Shown here: positions 43,935-54,800 of the stretch, in pieces
Numbering within the stretch: the stretch's first letter is position 1
Layout: the number at the start of each line of letters is the position of its first letter
DNA from: Mammaliicoccus sciuri
GTDB taxonomy: Bacteria > Bacillota > Bacilli > Staphylococcales > Staphylococcaceae
Length of the DNA stretch: 64,000 bases
Direction of reading: 5' to 3'
NCBI RefSeq assembly: GCF_025561425.1
Contig: NZ_CP094824.1
Coordinates: 2,170,001 to 2,234,000, forward strand
Made by a program: the position numbers and the translations under genes
The notes under the pieces: generated by a model
The model's database searches: none
The model's input: the letters and a program-made list of their open reading frames with translations, nothing else
Told to the model about the DNA's origin: nothing

Positions 43935-45356
43935 TTATTGATTATTCTTTTGTCGTTTGCTTCTTCTTGATACTAAGAAGATAAATAATCCAAATAATAG
44001 GATTACTAGTACTGCTGCAACTAAATAACTATTATTCAGTCCTCTTTCATTAATAATTGCGTATAGTTCACTTTCTTCTCTATCCGTAATTAAGTCATAT
44101 CGATTATCTTTACCTTTAATATTATCTCCTAATATAAGGCCAGATAACATTTTATTTTTTTCAATAATCTTATCATCTAATGTGACTTTTTTAGACTTAC
44201 TGCTATCGTTAATATTCAAGATATAATCAATCGTATTTGTGTCATAATAAAACAAGTTTGTGCCTTTGTCATGCGGCAATACTTTCACTTTACCTTCATA
44301 CAATTCTTGATATTGTTTAAAGGTATCAGCAATTTTTTCTAAATATTTTATTACTTCTTTATCCGTTCTAAAGTTCTGTAGCTGATTGATTGTTTCGATT
44401 TTCGAACCGTTTACCGCTATTTCTGTACCATAGTTCATCATAACTGGACCTTTATATCCCCACATATATGTCATTAATTGTTTAATACGTGTTCCAGGGA
44501 ATTTGTTCTCATCTGCAGCATGTTTTGTTAAACGTTCTGTAAACCAAGTATCTGCAATGAGTACTTCACCTTTTTGATTATAAGCAGGAATTTCGGTATT
44601 TTCAGTTTTAAATGCATTTTGAATAGCGGTACGTGTATCATTTGTCGATAAATGTTTAAAGTTCTTAGCATTTATGCCGTCTTTATTAATGATACCGTAA
44701 GTATCCAATCCCTCAGGTAGAAACGCCTCAGCATCTATACCATCTTGAACGATATTCATCGAAACACCATCGATATGATATTTATCAACAAAATTTTTAA
44801 CTTTGGCTTTATAAATACCTTGATTCTCACTATTCTTCAAATCAATGAATTGTTCATTTTTAAAGTATGATTTTTGAATTTGATTTAAATCACGATTTGT
44901 AGATTGCTTAAAATCATCTGTATACGTAACTGGCATATCAACGATGATTTTCATATCTTTATTATGCACTTTTTCAATTAATGATTTGAATGCTTTTTCT
45001 CCACCCAGTACTTTGTCAATATCATCATAGTTTTTCACTTTATATCCTAAAAAATCTTTCTGATCATGTGAAAAGACAGGTGAAATATGTATCGTATTAA
45101 ATCCCATATCATGAATATAATCTAGCTTTGATTCAATCCCTTGGAAATCCCCTCCAAATGGTAAATCATTCGATTGATTATTATTTTTAATCATCTTATT
45201 GTTGTCGTTATTTCCATTCATAAAACGATCAACCACTAAACTATAAATTCTAGGGTATTTAACATCCTCGTATTCTTTCTCTTTCGCAAAAACATAGCTA
45301 CTAAAAAGTGGTGCGATTAATATAATCGATATGATTATTTTTGTCCATTTATTCAT
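43935..45356 (-). CDS. Membrane-anchored GH13 (alpha-amylase-like) protein with degenerate active site
   Basis: 473 aa. Sec signal peptide (1-24, cleavage probably after VFA), a GH13-like barrel (about 33-400: 'YSLVVDRFMNG', 'GGDFQGIESKLDYIHDMGFNTIHISPVF'), and a C-terminal membrane helix (about 441-460) followed by basic residues, so the domain is outside and tethered. The four GH13 motifs are altered: region I Asn-His is Thr144-Tyr145 ('VDMPVTYTDD'); region II is 'DGVSMNIVQ', with Ser199 for Arg and Asn201 for the nucleophile Asp; region III has Asp269 for the acid/base Glu ('VLIADTWF'); region IV NHD is E-N-K (283-285). Hydrolysis looks unlikely; a carbohydrate-binding or structural role is a guess. 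A cre site lies in the promoter. Confidence 0.85.
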   Translation of the reverse strand: MNKWTKIIISIILIAPLFSSYVFAKEKEYEDVKYPRIYSLVVDRFMNGNNDNNKMIKNNNQSNDLPFGGDFQGIESKLDYIHDMGFNTIHISPVFSHDQKDFLGYKVKNYDDIDKVLGGEKAFKSLIEKVHNKDMKIIVDMPVTYTDDFKQSTNRDLNQIQKSYFKNEQFIDLKNSENQGIYKAKVKNFVDKYHIDGVSMNIVQDGIDAEAFLPEGLDTYGIINKDGINAKNFKHLSTNDTRTAIQNAFKTENTEIPAYNQKGEVLIADTWFTERLTKHAADENKFPGTRIKQLMTYMWGYKGPVMMNYGTEIAVNGSKIETINQLQNFRTDKEVIKYLEKIADTFKQYQELYEGKVKVLPHDKGTNLFYYDTNTIDYILNINDSSKSKKVTLDDKIIEKNKMLSGLILGDNIKGKDNRYDLITDREESELYAIINERGLNNSYLVAAVLVILLFGLFIFLVSRRSKRQKNNQ

Positions 45357-45389
45357 TTATTCAACCCTCTTTATTACCCAATTAACTCT

Positions 45390-45409
45390 ATTATACTAAA
45401 ACGTTTACT
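45390..45409 (-). promoter_or_regulatory. Promoter -10 and cre-like site of the GH13-like gene
   Basis: Minus strand -10 TATAAT (45390-45395) preceded by a cre-like AGTAAACGTTTTAG (45396-45409, 11 of 14 matches with core GTAAACGTTTT). CcpA there would block RNA polymerase. No good -35 is seen. Confidence 0.5.
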
Positions 45410-45457
45410 TAACTGATAGAACTACATGAAATTGTCATAAATAAATTCAATAAAAAA

Positions 45458-45496
45458 ATCCATTCATGTCTTGTATATACAAAATCATGAATGGAT
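45458..45496 (-). terminator. Intrinsic terminator after the YisL-like gene
   Basis: ATCCATTCATG / CATGAATGGAT (11-bp stem, 45458-45468 and 45486-45496) with an inner TTGTA/TACAA stem, then TTTTTTTATT on the minus strand. Confidence 0.85.
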
Positions 45497-45509
45497 CTTA
45501 AAGTGGCTA

Positions 45510-45854
45510 TTAACCAAAGTGTAATACGCCCATTGGTAAATAACTACCTAATAAAATTGTTAATACCATTACAACAATTGTTGCAATGAATAAGCCTTGG
45601 CTGTTTTTATTCTTTTTCTTCTTAGCAATTGTCACTTCAATTAAACCAAGAACTGCAAGTCCAAGAATAAATTTAATACCATAAAGCATACCGTTAATTC
45701 CCATAGCTTGCATGAAAATAACAAAACCAGAAATTAAAGTAAATACCATGAATAATCTTAAGACCATATGCACTGGTTTATTTGTAACTTTCATGTAGAC
45801 AACGAAGAATAAGATAATCGTAACTAACCAGCTAAAAATATGGAAGTGTATCAT
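45510..45854 (-). CDS. UPF0344 (YisL-like) membrane protein
   Basis: 114-aa integral membrane protein of unknown function with four hydrophobic segments (about 4-20, 32-50, 56-77, 89-107). 'HIFSWLVTIILFFVVYM' at the start and 'GSYLPMGVLHFG' at the end are characteristic of the YisL/UPF0344 family. Start at the ATG 45852-45854, chosen because TTGGGGGGA lies 8 nt before it; an ATG eight codons upstream precedes that SD. In S. aureus a UPF0344 gene also lies near the FAH-family gene. Monocistronic with its own terminator. Confidence 0.88.
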   Translation of the reverse strand: MIHFHIFSWLVTIILFFVVYMKVTNKPVHMVLRLFMVFTLISGFVIFMQAMGINGMLYGIKFILGLAVLGLIEVTIAKKKKNKNSQGLFIATIVVMVLTILLGSYLPMGVLHFG

Positions 45855-46060
45855 ATTTAGTTCCCCCCAAATATTCATATTTCTTTTCCAATAGCATTAT
45901 AACATAGGAACAATTAGAATAAGCCCATTTTTGCAAAAGCAAATATTAAAGTTAACGCATAATTCACAATTTATTCAAATGTTCGTCCTACTAAAAAGAA
46001 TACCCCCTATTCCAAGTTTCTATCACTCGGTTTAGAAGGTACTCTTATATATTACTTTAA

Positions 46061-46966
46061 TTATTTTTCACTAATGAATGTTGTTAAAGTTCCGATACCA
46101 TCAATTGTAACTTTAATTTCATCACCTGGTTGTAAAAATTGTGGTGGGTTCATGCCTGCACCTACTCCAGCCAGTGTACCTGTAGCAATGATATCCCCTG
46201 GATGTAATGCTACATATTTAGAAATTTCAGCAATTAATTCATCGATTTTTAAGATCATTTCATTTGTATTACCATCTTGACGAATTTCATTGTTCACTTT
46301 AGTGACAATATTAACGTCTTCAGGTAATGGTAACTCATCTTTAGTTACGATATATGGACCCATTGGGCATGCACCTGTTAATGATTTAGAAAGGAATGCT
46401 TGATCGTGTTCCTTTTGAGCATTTCTATCTGTAATGTCATTGATGATTGTATAACCATATACATAATCTAAAGCTAATCCTCGTGGGATTTTCTCTCCAT
46501 GCTTACCGATTACAACGCCTAATTCACCTTCATAATCTAACTTGTCTGTTACATCTTTATGATTCGGAATTTCTGCGTTATCACCAGTTAAAGATGATGC
46601 TGCTTTAGTGAATACATATAATCTATTAACTTTATTATTTAATTCTTCAGCGTGTTTTTTGTAATTACGTCCGAAAGCAATTACATTATTTGTAGGTGTT
46701 ACAGGTGGTAAAAACTCGATATCCTCGAAGCTATATTTGTAATCGTCTTTCTCAGCAAATTCTTCTACTTTAACGATTGCTTTACGAACTGCTTCTTGGA
46801 AATCAACATTTATATTTAATTGTAAACCTTCTAATAATGTCTTAGGATTAAAACCTTCTTCTCCAAAGTCCGCAAATACTTTGCGTAAATCCCAAACCGC
46901 TTCTTCACGTTTTACTTTCACACCGTATGAAGTGATATCTTTATGTTTAAAAGTTAAAAATTTCAT
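46061..46966 (-). CDS. Fumarylacetoacetate hydrolase-family protein (YisK-like)
   Basis: 301 aa; FAH C-terminal-type domain (about 95-300) with a short N-terminal extension as in B. subtilis YisK, for which oxaloacetate decarboxylase activity has been described. Metal-site motifs: '[15 protein letters not shown]', '[19 protein letters not shown]' with Glu-x-Glu, '[20 protein letters not shown]', and '[15 protein letters not shown]'. Probable substrates are acylpyruvates or oxaloacetate, not fumarylacetoacetate, since no tyrosine-degradation genes are nearby. Not clearly in an operon with DUF418 upstream (76 bp away). SD AAGGAG, rather far (12 nt) from the ATG. Confidence 0.92.
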   Translation of the reverse strand: MKFLTFKHKDITSYGVKVKREEAVWDLRKVFADFGEEGFNPKTLLEGLQLNINVDFQEAVRKAIVKVEEFAEKDDYKYSFEDIEFLPPVTPTNNVIAFGRNYKKHAEELNNKVNRLYVFTKAASSLTGDNAEIPNHKDVTDKLDYEGELGVVIGKHGEKIPRGLALDYVYGYTIINDITDRNAQKEHDQAFLSKSLTGACPMGPYIVTKDELPLPEDVNIVTKVNNEIRQDGNTNEMILKIDELIAEISKYVALHPGDIIATGTLAGVGAGMNPPQFLQPGDEIKVTIDGIGTLTTFISEK

Positions 46967-47042
46967 TCACTCTGTCAACTCCTTCTTATTCTTAATTTCG
47001 ATTATACCGAATTTTTAGATAAATCGCATGCTTTTCAATCGA

Positions 47043-48170
47043 TTATTTTAAATATGTTACTTTTCTCCATAATTTTTCCAATGGTCCTTGTTTAAATTTC
47101 ATTAAATACAGATAACTCACGATAAGTTGCACGAAATAAATAACGATACCTATGATATAAATAGTTAAGACAGGTAACTTACCATAGAAATTAAACCCAA
47201 CACCATAGAATATGATAATACAAATTACACTTTGCATAATATAAGTCGTTAAGCTTAGTTTTCCAATTGATTGTAATGGCGTTAAAATTTTTCGAGCTGT
47301 TTGCTCTTCACATAAGATCACAAAGAACATAATATAGCTCAATGCAACAATGGGACCACCAATCATCTGACTCATTAATTGTGATGTTACAGAACCTTCT
47401 AACACGATTTGAATCATTTTAATCGCTAAACCTAAAATTAGTACAACAACGCCTATCACCATATATAGATTTTTATGTTGTTTAATTTTGTTAAACCAAT
47501 TAATTTGATGAGCATAAATACCGAATAGCATAATCGGTAAAATAGAAAATGGTCCTACTAGAATGGCGTTAGCAATATTCATACCAAAATATTTCAAATT
47601 AAAGCCAATAATCGATACATAATCAGCACTTGATAATATATTATTAACTCTTTCTAATTCTTGTAATCCTACGAAGCTTTCTATTTGTGTGACATCTTTT
47701 AATAAAATCATTGGCAGTAAATATAACAGTACAAATATGCCGATTCCTATTGATAGTGCAACTAATGTAAATTGTGGTTTCAAGCGCACAAATATGATTG
47801 CAATTAAACCTAACAATGCATATGTTGATAAAATATCACCATAAAAAATAAACACGCCATGAATGATACCTAGCAATAATAAAAATAATAATCTTCTCGT
47901 AATCATTGGATAATAGTTTAATCCCTTATCCAAACTATTTTGATACATGATAGACAAACCATAACCAAATAGAAATGCAAATATTGGATAAAATGAAGCG
48001 ATTATAAATAATGAACTGATTTTAAACCATGCACCATCTTGATGTTGAAAAAACTCAAACGGATTGATGATTTGATATGGATATGCAAAGGTTAAAATAT
48101 TCATAAGTAATATACCTAGTAAACTAAACCCTCTTAATGCATCAATACTAAATATTCTTTGTTTTGCCAT
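47043..48170 (-). CDS. DUF418 (YeiB-like) membrane protein
   Basis: 375-aa polytopic membrane protein with about nine to ten hydrophobic segments. 'IFSIDALRGFSLLGILLMNI' at the N-terminus (the acyltransferase-3/YeiB-type signature with Asp-x-x-Arg-Gly) and a C-terminal DUF418 part ('LTPLQSIGKLSLTTYIMQSVI', 'GPLEKLWRKVTY'). Function unknown; relatives are suspected to move or transfer acyl groups. ATG overlaps the addA stop by one base (TAATG), so it is translated from the addBA mRNA. Confidence 0.9.
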   Translation of the reverse strand: MAKQRIFSIDALRGFSLLGILLMNILTFAYPYQIINPFEFFQHQDGAWFKISSLFIIASFYPIFAFLFGYGLSIMYQNSLDKGLNYYPMITRRLLFLLLLGIIHGVFIFYGDILSTYALLGLIAIIFVRLKPQFTLVALSIGIGIFVLLYLLPMILLKDVTQIESFVGLQELERVNNILSSADYVSIIGFNLKYFGMNIANAILVGPFSILPIMLFGIYAHQINWFNKIKQHKNLYMVIGVVVLILGLAIKMIQIVLEGSVTSQLMSQMIGGPIVALSYIMFFVILCEEQTARKILTPLQSIGKLSLTTYIMQSVICIIIFYGVGFNFYGKLPVLTIYIIGIVIYFVQLIVSYLYLMKFKQGPLEKLWRKVTYLK

Positions 48171-51100
48171 TAATGATTCTCCTTGATGTGTTTCGTTCCA
48201 TATTGAAAGAAGTATAAATAACCTTCAACTGGTTTCTTCAATATTGTTTCCAATGTATTTTGATAATAACGCATTTGAACGTCATATTTTTGTTTCATCG
48301 CTTCTGCTACTTCTTCTTTTGTTTTACCTCTACGAACGATAAATGCATCTGTTTTATAATCTATAAATGATACTTTATCTCCTTCAATAAAAATACAATC
48401 TATCATCCCTTGAATAATCGGTTTATTATCTTTTTCAGAAACATCGAAAGATAAACCTTGATCGATATCATCTTGACCAACTACAAAAGGTACCTCTCTC
48501 ATGACTTTGTCTGCATTGACTAACCTTTTATATAAATCGGACTTTGTAAACACTTCTATTAATGATAAATCTAAATCTTCCATAGCGTCATCAGGTAGTA
48601 TTTCTTTATCCATCAACTCGTGTACAAGATTTTGTAAATCTTCTACAGTTAATCCTCCTTGCTTTAGAGGAAGGTGTTGCATGACTGCATGCATCAAAGT
48701 ACCAATTTCGGCACTTTGTCTTTTTTGTTTAGTCATAAACTTAGGTCTGTCATAAGATTTAGTACCGAGCTGATATTGTCTCACAATTTGATAATCCGTA
48801 CCCGCTTCTTCAGTTTCTCGTTGACGTTTAATTTCAGAAACAGATTGTTTTGCTGCAATATTTAACAGTTGTTCATCCGGATATTTGTACACCATCTGAT
48901 TATAGGTTTCATCCTTTTTCTCAGAAGGTTTATATTTCATAAGTGTATCTAATGTTGGCTTTTCATATGAGGTATCTTGTTCTTCATCTTGTTCTTCCTC
49001 ACGTATGATATTGATATTAAAAGATTCACTTCGTTCAGACTTAAATGGCATTGAGTGTGATAGACCATTATCTTTCGATTTAGCAAGAACTGAAGAGATA
49101 AGATCAAATGGTGATTTCGCCTTCACTCTATATTCAGATTCAATCATTTCATCTTGATCTGCACTTACGAGACCAATTTTTTCGAGTGCTTTATCACCTT
49201 TAACACGACCAATAAGATATAATCCTTCTTTAGCTCTCGTTAATGCGACATATATCAATCTCATTTCTTCAGAAATCATTTCTGTTTCATTGATATTTTT
49301 AAATATAATAGATGCTAATGTTGGGAATGAGACTTCTTTTTCAATATTGAAATATGTTAAAGCTAATCCATATCGATTATTTAAGATAACATGCTCTCTC
49401 AATTCAGTACGGTTAAATTCACGTGTAATACCTGAATAAATAACAAATGGAAATTCCAGACCTTTACTACTATGAATCGTCATCATACGTACAACATCAT
49501 CATTCGGCCCTATAACACTTTCTTGTCCGAAATCTTGGCCACGATCAATTAATTCATCGATAAATCTAATAAATTGGAAGATACCTCTTAAACTAGATGC
49601 TTCAAATTGTATTGCTTTATTTAATAAGCCGTATAAGTTCTGTCTTCTTTGAACACCACCAGTAAGGCCACTAAAGTAAGAAATTAAGTAATAGTCATTA
49701 TATAATTTATCCAACAGTTGCCATACTGGAACAGACTTACTATATGCTTGATACATTTTCAATTGCGTTAAAAATTGATTAAGCTTTTCTACTAGCGCTG
49801 TATCTGCTTCTGGATTTGACATATATTTATAAATAGAATCTATATAGTAAATTTCTTGAGGCGCCTTATTTCTAATTTCAGCAAGCTCATCTTCTTTAAA
49901 CTGAAAAGCTATCGAACGCATAACTCCGACTAAATATTTATCTTGCAGTGGGTTATCTATCACACGTAAAAATGAAAGCATCAATCTAATTTCATTTTGT
50001 TCGAAGTAGCCTTTTTTCGATTCTACATAAAACGGAATATTCGCTTCTTTAAATTGTTGTTGCATGTGCATCGCATTACTATAACTTCTCTCAAGAATCA
50101 CGATATCTTTAAAAGTTGCTGGTCGATAACTTTGCGTTTTTCGATCAAATACGCGCTTGTTATCTAATATATATTGCACTTTATCTACAATAGCCTTTGC
50201 TTCAATAAGATTATTATCTTCTACTTCAAATGAATCTTGGACGATAATATCCATTTCTAGTGGCGTATGTTGTGAATCATAATCTGCACCGTAATACAAT
50301 TTAGATTCATCGTTATATTCAATTTCACCTACAACTTCATCCATCATATGTGAAAAGATAAAATTCGTATTATCGAGTACTTCTTTTCTAGATCTAAAGT
50401 TCTTAGATAAATCGATCACTTCACCTGATGCCATTTCCGGATCATTAAATCGTTTATATTTTTCTATAAATAATTCTGGCTCAGCTTGTCTAAATTTATA
50501 GATGGATTGTTTCACATCACCAACCATAAATAAGTTACCATTATGCTCTTCTCCACGTTTAATACAACTGATGATAGCCTCTTGTACTCTATTAGTATCT
50601 TGATATTCATCTACTAAAATTTCATCAAAGTAATCTCGATATTGCAATGCAATTTCTGAAGGATTACCATCATCATCTGTCAAAATTTCTAAAGCTAAAT
50701 GTTCATAATCAGAGAAATCAATAATTCTTTTTTGTTGTTTAAGTGATTGGAAATATTGAATGACATCTTTCGTGATATCCGCAATCACTTTCACTCTTGG
50801 TCCTATATCTTTCATATCTTGAATTAAATCTTCTCTACTTCTGCTGAGATAACCTTCAGTCAGTTCTTTTAAGTGGTCAATATAAGCTGTATGATAGTCT
50901 TTACCTAGTACCAGTAATTGCTCTGACCCTTCATTTTCAGACTTAATTTTCGCACTATTTGTCGGTAATTTCTTTGCTGCCATATCTATATGTATTTGAT
51001 CAAGTGGCTTACTACCTTCAAATACGCGCTCTAACCATATGCGTTCACCTTCTAAATACTTCACATGTTTATCGACTTCATTTAAATGCTGGTAGCAATC

Positions 51101-51808
51101 TATTGACTGATACAAAGCATTTTTAGCACTATCTAATTTACGATAAATAAGTTGGTCAAACATTTTAAAATAATTATGATTTTCATCAATTTGATCATAT
51201 GGTTGATCCAATTCATTTAACCACGCGAAAGGATCTGCATGTGCAATACTAAATCGATACAAACGGTTCAATAATGCTCTTAAAGGCTCGTCAGAACGGT
51301 CATTTGATAAATGCTCAACGATCTCTAAAAATGTCTGTTCATTCTTTTCATAATAGCTTTCTAACACATCATCTATCGCCTGTTCTAATAAGACAATACT
51401 CTCAACTTCATTTGCAGTTCTAAAGTTTGGGTCAATATCAATCGTGTCATAATGTGATTTAATTAATGTTAAACAAAAGCTATGAAGTGTAGAAATTTGA
51501 GCTTGATGAATTTTAATTCTTTGTGACTTTAAATGTTCATCTTCAGGATATTTAATGCTTTCTTTTTGAATTGCAGCATTGACCCTTGCTTTCATTTCTC
51601 TCGCACTTGCGTTAGTAAAGGTTACAACAAGCAGCCTATTGACGTCTTGTTTGTTACGCATAATTTTTTGAATTATACGTTCAACTAGCACAGCTGTCTT
51701 ACCGCTTCCCGCTGCTGCTGCAACAAGTATATCTTTACCTTCACTATATATCGCTTTCCATTGATCATCCGTCCACTGTGCATCTATCGGCTTTTCAGGC
51801 AATGTCAT
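48170..51808 (-). CDS. addA: ATP-dependent helicase/nuclease AddA (RexA)
   Basis: Subunit of AddAB, which processes double-strand breaks for RecA loading, the Gram-positive equivalent of RecBCD. 1212 aa. UvrD-type helicase with Walker A 'AAAAGSGKTAVLVERI' (AAGSGKT at 32-38), 'ILVDEYQDTN' (motif II), 'FMVGDVKQSIYKFRQAEP' (motif III), 'MTIHSSKGLEFPFVI' and 'LIYVALTRAKEGLYL' (motifs V/VI). The C-terminal RecB-like nuclease domain has 'IQGMIDCIFIEGDKVSFIDYKTD' with Asp/Asp-x-Lys of the PD-(D/E)xK site. Start codon overlaps the addB stop by four bases (ATGA). Same order in S. aureus (rexB-rexA). Confidence 0.98.
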   Translation of the reverse strand: MTLPEKPIDAQWTDDQWKAIYSEGKDILVAAAAGSGKTAVLVERIIQKIMRNKQDVNRLLVVTFTNASAREMKARVNAAIQKESIKYPEDEHLKSQRIKIHQAQISTLHSFCLTLIKSHYDTIDIDPNFRTANEVESIVLLEQAIDDVLESYYEKNEQTFLEIVEHLSNDRSDEPLRALLNRLYRFSIAHADPFAWLNELDQPYDQIDENHNYFKMFDQLIYRKLDSAKNALYQSIDCYQHLNEVDKHVKYLEGERIWLERVFEGSKPLDQIHIDMAAKKLPTNSAKIKSENEGSEQLLVLGKDYHTAYIDHLKELTEGYLSRSREDLIQDMKDIGPRVKVIADITKDVIQYFQSLKQQKRIIDFSDYEHLALEILTDDDGNPSEIALQYRDYFDEILVDEYQDTNRVQEAIISCIKRGEEHNGNLFMVGDVKQSIYKFRQAEPELFIEKYKRFNDPEMASGEVIDLSKNFRSRKEVLDNTNFIFSHMMDEVVGEIEYNDESKLYYGADYDSQHTPLEMDIIVQDSFEVEDNNLIEAKAIVDKVQYILDNKRVFDRKTQSYRPATFKDIVILERSYSNAMHMQQQFKEANIPFYVESKKGYFEQNEIRLMLSFLRVIDNPLQDKYLVGVMRSIAFQFKEDELAEIRNKAPQEIYYIDSIYKYMSNPEADTALVEKLNQFLTQLKMYQAYSKSVPVWQLLDKLYNDYYLISYFSGLTGGVQRRQNLYGLLNKAIQFEASSLRGIFQFIRFIDELIDRGQDFGQESVIGPNDDVVRMMTIHSSKGLEFPFVIYSGITREFNRTELREHVILNNRYGLALTYFNIEKEVSFPTLASIIFKNINETEMISEEMRLIYVALTRAKEGLYLIGRVKGDKALEKIGLVSADQDEMIESEYRVKAKSPFDLISSVLAKSKDNGLSHSMPFKSERSESFNINIIREEEQDEEQDTSYEKPTLDTLMKYKPSEKKDETYNQMVYKYPDEQLLNIAAKQSVSEIKRQRETEEAGTDYQIVRQYQLGTKSYDRPKFMTKQKRQSAEIGTLMHAVMQHLPLKQGGLTVEDLQNLVHELMDKEILPDDAMEDLDLSLIEVFTKSDLYKRLVNADKVMREVPFVVGQDDIDQGLSFDVSEKDNKPIIQGMIDCIFIEGDKVSFIDYKTDAFIVRRGKTKEEVAEAMKQKYDVQMRYYQNTLETILKKPVEGYLYFFQYGTKHIKENH

Positions 51809-54800
51809 TCTTCCGCCTCCTCTCTCAACATGTCGATGATTTCATCTTTCGTTAATGTATGTTCGATTTCTCTATATTGCTCTGTATCAGTTATAGGGTC
51901 AATGTGACAAACTGATTTAAATTCACAAAATTGACATGGTAACCGCTTTTGATAGCGCATAGGCGAAACTTCTGTATGCCCATCCATAATTTGTGTAGCT
52001 GTTTCAACAAAGTTTTCTCTATTTTTATTCATTAATTTGAAAAATAGTTCTTCATCTAAAGCTTTACTATAACTATTTAACTCACCATTTTTCTTTTTCG
52101 TGACAGGGATCATGTCAGATTTTAATTGGTCTATCAATTTATCATCAAGCGCATCGACTACTTCAGGATTTCTATTCACATAGCCGTCCATTTTGAATTT
52201 TTCAATAGTTTGTTGATAAATATCATCTACTTCTGGAATTTCTCCCCAACTTGTTGCTTTAATTTCAGGTTCATGCACATGGAAATACAATAACGCACCT
52301 GGTGATACGTTATCTTGTAGATTTAACAAAGCTTTATTTTGCAGTACGACATCTAAATACGTAAACATTTGCATTTGCATGCCATACATTACTTTAGTTA
52401 AATCTAAGCTTGTCACTGATGACTTATAGTCAATAATAGACACATAATCTTTATCTTTACCTTTATATACGTCCAATCTATCAATTTGACCTCTAATATT
52501 AATTGGAATTTTTCGTTTCGTTGCTAAAGGTGTCATTTTTAATTGATGTTTAGATGTTGCACCAAAGTTTAATTCAAATTGATAAGCTTTGAATTTTGAA
52601 TGACTTGTTTGATACTTCATTGCTTCTAATGTAGATTTTAAAATGTTTTGAATGCGTAATTTTAAATATCTATAATGTGCAGTACGATGTAGGACATCAA
52701 ATTGAATTTTAGGCAAACTTTCATCGATAGCTTCGTTTATAAGTTTTGTCATGGCTTTCGCTGATAACTTACTAAAGTCTCCATTTACTTCATCTGAAAT
52801 ATATTTCAATGTTTGATGGAATATATTACCGATATCGACACTTTGAATTTGATATTTTGTACGTTCGTTTAATTTTAAACCGTGTGACACGTAATGTTTA
52901 AATGGACATTGATTATATGTTTCAAACCTTGATACACTGGCATTTATTTTCTGACCATATAGTGATTCAGATACGTCTGTATTCAATTGGACTGTATCAT
53001 TTTTATACGTTAAAGCTGATGTTAAAAATTGAACAGTTTGGTCTAAATGATGAATATCTAATGAAGCATGATATGCATCTAACCATATATCATTAACAAT
53101 CTCATCATTCATCCAATCATTTAAATGTTCAAATATATGCATTTGACTTTGATGTTCATGTTCTAATAATTGGATAGGATTGTGCTCTATATTTGCTTTT
53201 AGTGATTGAACTTCAAGATTGGTAAATAGCGATTGTATTGTATTGATAAATGGACTCTTTTCTCTAATTTCTCCGCCATCGGACATTAAACTATATGTGA
53301 ATACAACTTCTTTCTTAGCGCGTGTCATCGCAATATAACATACAAACGCTTCGTCCATCTGTAAAATATCACTCGTCGGGCTTAATTCTAAACCACTCGA
53401 TGCTGCTAATTCTTTCTTCTCATCGTCTGTTAATAACAACATTTGATTAGATACTTTCGGTAATACACCATCATTCATACCAAGCAAGAATACAATTTCT
53501 TTATTATCCACTTTGGCTAAATCAATATTACCGACTGTTACTTCATCTAGTGTTTGTGGAATCATTGAGAATTCTAATTCATCCAATCCTCTATCCAATA
53601 TTTCAATGTATTCATTTAAAGAAAGCTTTACATCGCCTAACACTTCTACAATGTCATCAAATATACGAATTGTGCCTTCCCATACTTGGTCAATTTCTTC
53701 CGCTTCTTCAAATTGATGCTTTATTTCTAATTCATCGCGCATCGTCATTAAGTGGGTAGGTAAATCAAATTGTTCGATAACGCCGTATAATCGACTCGTA
53801 AAGTCTTCCACTGTTTGACTATCAGCTAAAGCTTCGTTCAACTTTTCAATTCGATTCACAACATAATCTTTCAAGTCGATGACACTTTGCACCGTTTTCC
53901 TATCTTCTTCTATAAATGTATCTTCTTCTTTTCTTAATGATTTTTTGCCGAGCTTTTCAAAAGATTCAACTGTGAAAAATTCTGGATTCGTCCATCTCTT
54001 ACCAGATATCCCTCTTTCAAATGCATAGTTTTCTAATATATCAATTAAATATGGCGCATTTGGGATATGGCTTGTTAAGATGCCTGTCTTCAACATGCGC
54101 ATGACAGGTTCAAATCTCCATCCAGTTTGAATGACTTCCAACATAGACCGTAAACATTCAATGAACGGATGATATGCCATTTTCTTTTTCGCGTCATGAT
54201 TATATGCAATATTAAAATGCGGTAATACCGTTTCAATCAACTGCTCATAACCTGGATCACGATAAAGTATCGCGATGTCTTTGTATGATAAATGCTCTTC
54301 TCTCGAACGTCTTAATATTTCTCTTGCAACGTATTGCACTTCATCTCTCATATTGGATGTTTCTATAATTTTTAAATCTTCACTATCAATGGTATTCGGT
54401 AGTAATGCATCAAATTGACTTTCCAAATGCTTTAATACTTTTTGATTATTGAATCGTTCCGTTGTCTTAAAGTGCGTATAGTTAATCTTAATTTGTAATG
54501 CATCCGCAATGTCTTCAACATGATTGAGAGATTCAGATGTTTTTCTAAATAAGCTAAATGGATCTTTGTCTCCATCTGTCGTTAAACCAATTGTTACCGA
54601 CTTACTATATTTAACTAAGGCTTCAATAACGCGATATTCAAGTGTTGAAAAGTTATGAAAACCATCTATATAAATATCTGCTTGTTTGATGTAGTCTGAG
54701 TTTGGTATTTTCTCAATTAATTTATACAAGACATCTTCTGCTTGTACATAGCGACCGTTTAATTGCTCTTCTAACGCTTTATAGATTGTTTCGATATCAC

